From an uncultured Clostridia bacterium (GTDB lineage Bacteria > Bacillota > Clostridia > TANB77 > CAG-508), in the NCBI GenBank assembly GCA_949443285.1, contig CASSLW010000011.1, positions 1 to 53,522 of the forward strand: 53,522 nucleotides of DNA. The letters are read 5' to 3'. The position numbers were made by a program, and so were the translations under genes. Under the pieces are notes generated by a model, which was given only the letters and a program-made list of their open reading frames with translations, did no database searches and was not told where the DNA came from. Below, in pieces: positions 53,397 to 53,522 of this stretch. Positions within the stretch are counted from its first letter, which is position 1. The number at the start of each line of letters is the position of its first letter.

Positions 53397-53522
53397 CTCT
53401 TTTTTTGTCTTGTAAAATTATACCATATTATTTCCTATTTTTCTACAAAAAAAAAAGAAATTATATTAGTTTTTGTGACTAGTAAATGAAAATGTCCCAA
53501 AAATTAAATTTATTTGTAAACT

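Overview
This window is a low-GC, spore-forming, anaerobic Firmicute, most likely an uncultured gut-type member of the Clostridia. Spore formers are indicated by GPR protease, YtxC and RemA. Anaerobic life is indicated by two class III ribonucleotide reductases, a desulfoferrodoxin and a SCIFF peptide with its radical-SAM maturase. Almost all genes lie on the minus strand. The main plus-strand genes are murT-gatD, a DUF4912/GH57 pair, ytxC and one small orphan gene. I saw no rRNA, tRNA, CRISPR array or intact transposase.

Layout, left to right: a permuted NlpC/P60-like hydrolase; metK behind a SAM-I riboswitch; nrdD-nrdG; a sulfur block (dtxR-like regulator, sufC, sufB, sufD, sufS, a small membrane protein, sufU, mnmA); an m5C methyltransferase; murT-gatD on the plus strand; an HNH gene; a second nrdD and a Crp/Fnr-type regulator; hisS, an MBL hydrolase, relA/spoT, recJ and desulfoferrodoxin; DUF4912, GH57 and ytxC; gpr, uvrA and an Rpn-type nuclease; fhs, a PAP2-like protein, xseB, xseA, nusB, DUF2273, amaP and asp23; an Orn/Lys decarboxylase; the SCIFF pair; a pilin-like fragment; and the fmt, def, priA, gmk, rpoZ, remA, yicC, rsmE block.

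The strongest signal concerns the codon CGG. Five conserved genes (murT, uvrA, the Orn/Lys decarboxylase, priA, rsmE) are split by eight separate +1 frame changes. At all eight the codon at the break is CGG. Skipping only its C restores the frame and reads the next triplet, GGA or GGT, as a family-conserved glycine, including the P-loop glycines of UvrA and PriA. I checked by hand the phase of every CGG triplet in the genes of this window. No other native gene uses CGG as an in-frame codon. The one exception is an atypical HNH gene with three. This looks like an unassigned CGG codon that acts as a +1 frameshift or quadruplet (CGGN read as Gly) signal.

A second signal is a family of modular palindromic repeats (core GGGACG, with self-complementary but interchangeable arms). 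About eleven copies sit tightly between genes, and one copy has become the in-frame linker joining MurT to GatD. A third is a small predicted regulon: the dyad GTTGC-N4-GCAAC lies about 41 bp before the predicted start of transcription of both nrdD genes and over the promoter of the Crp/Fnr-like gene.
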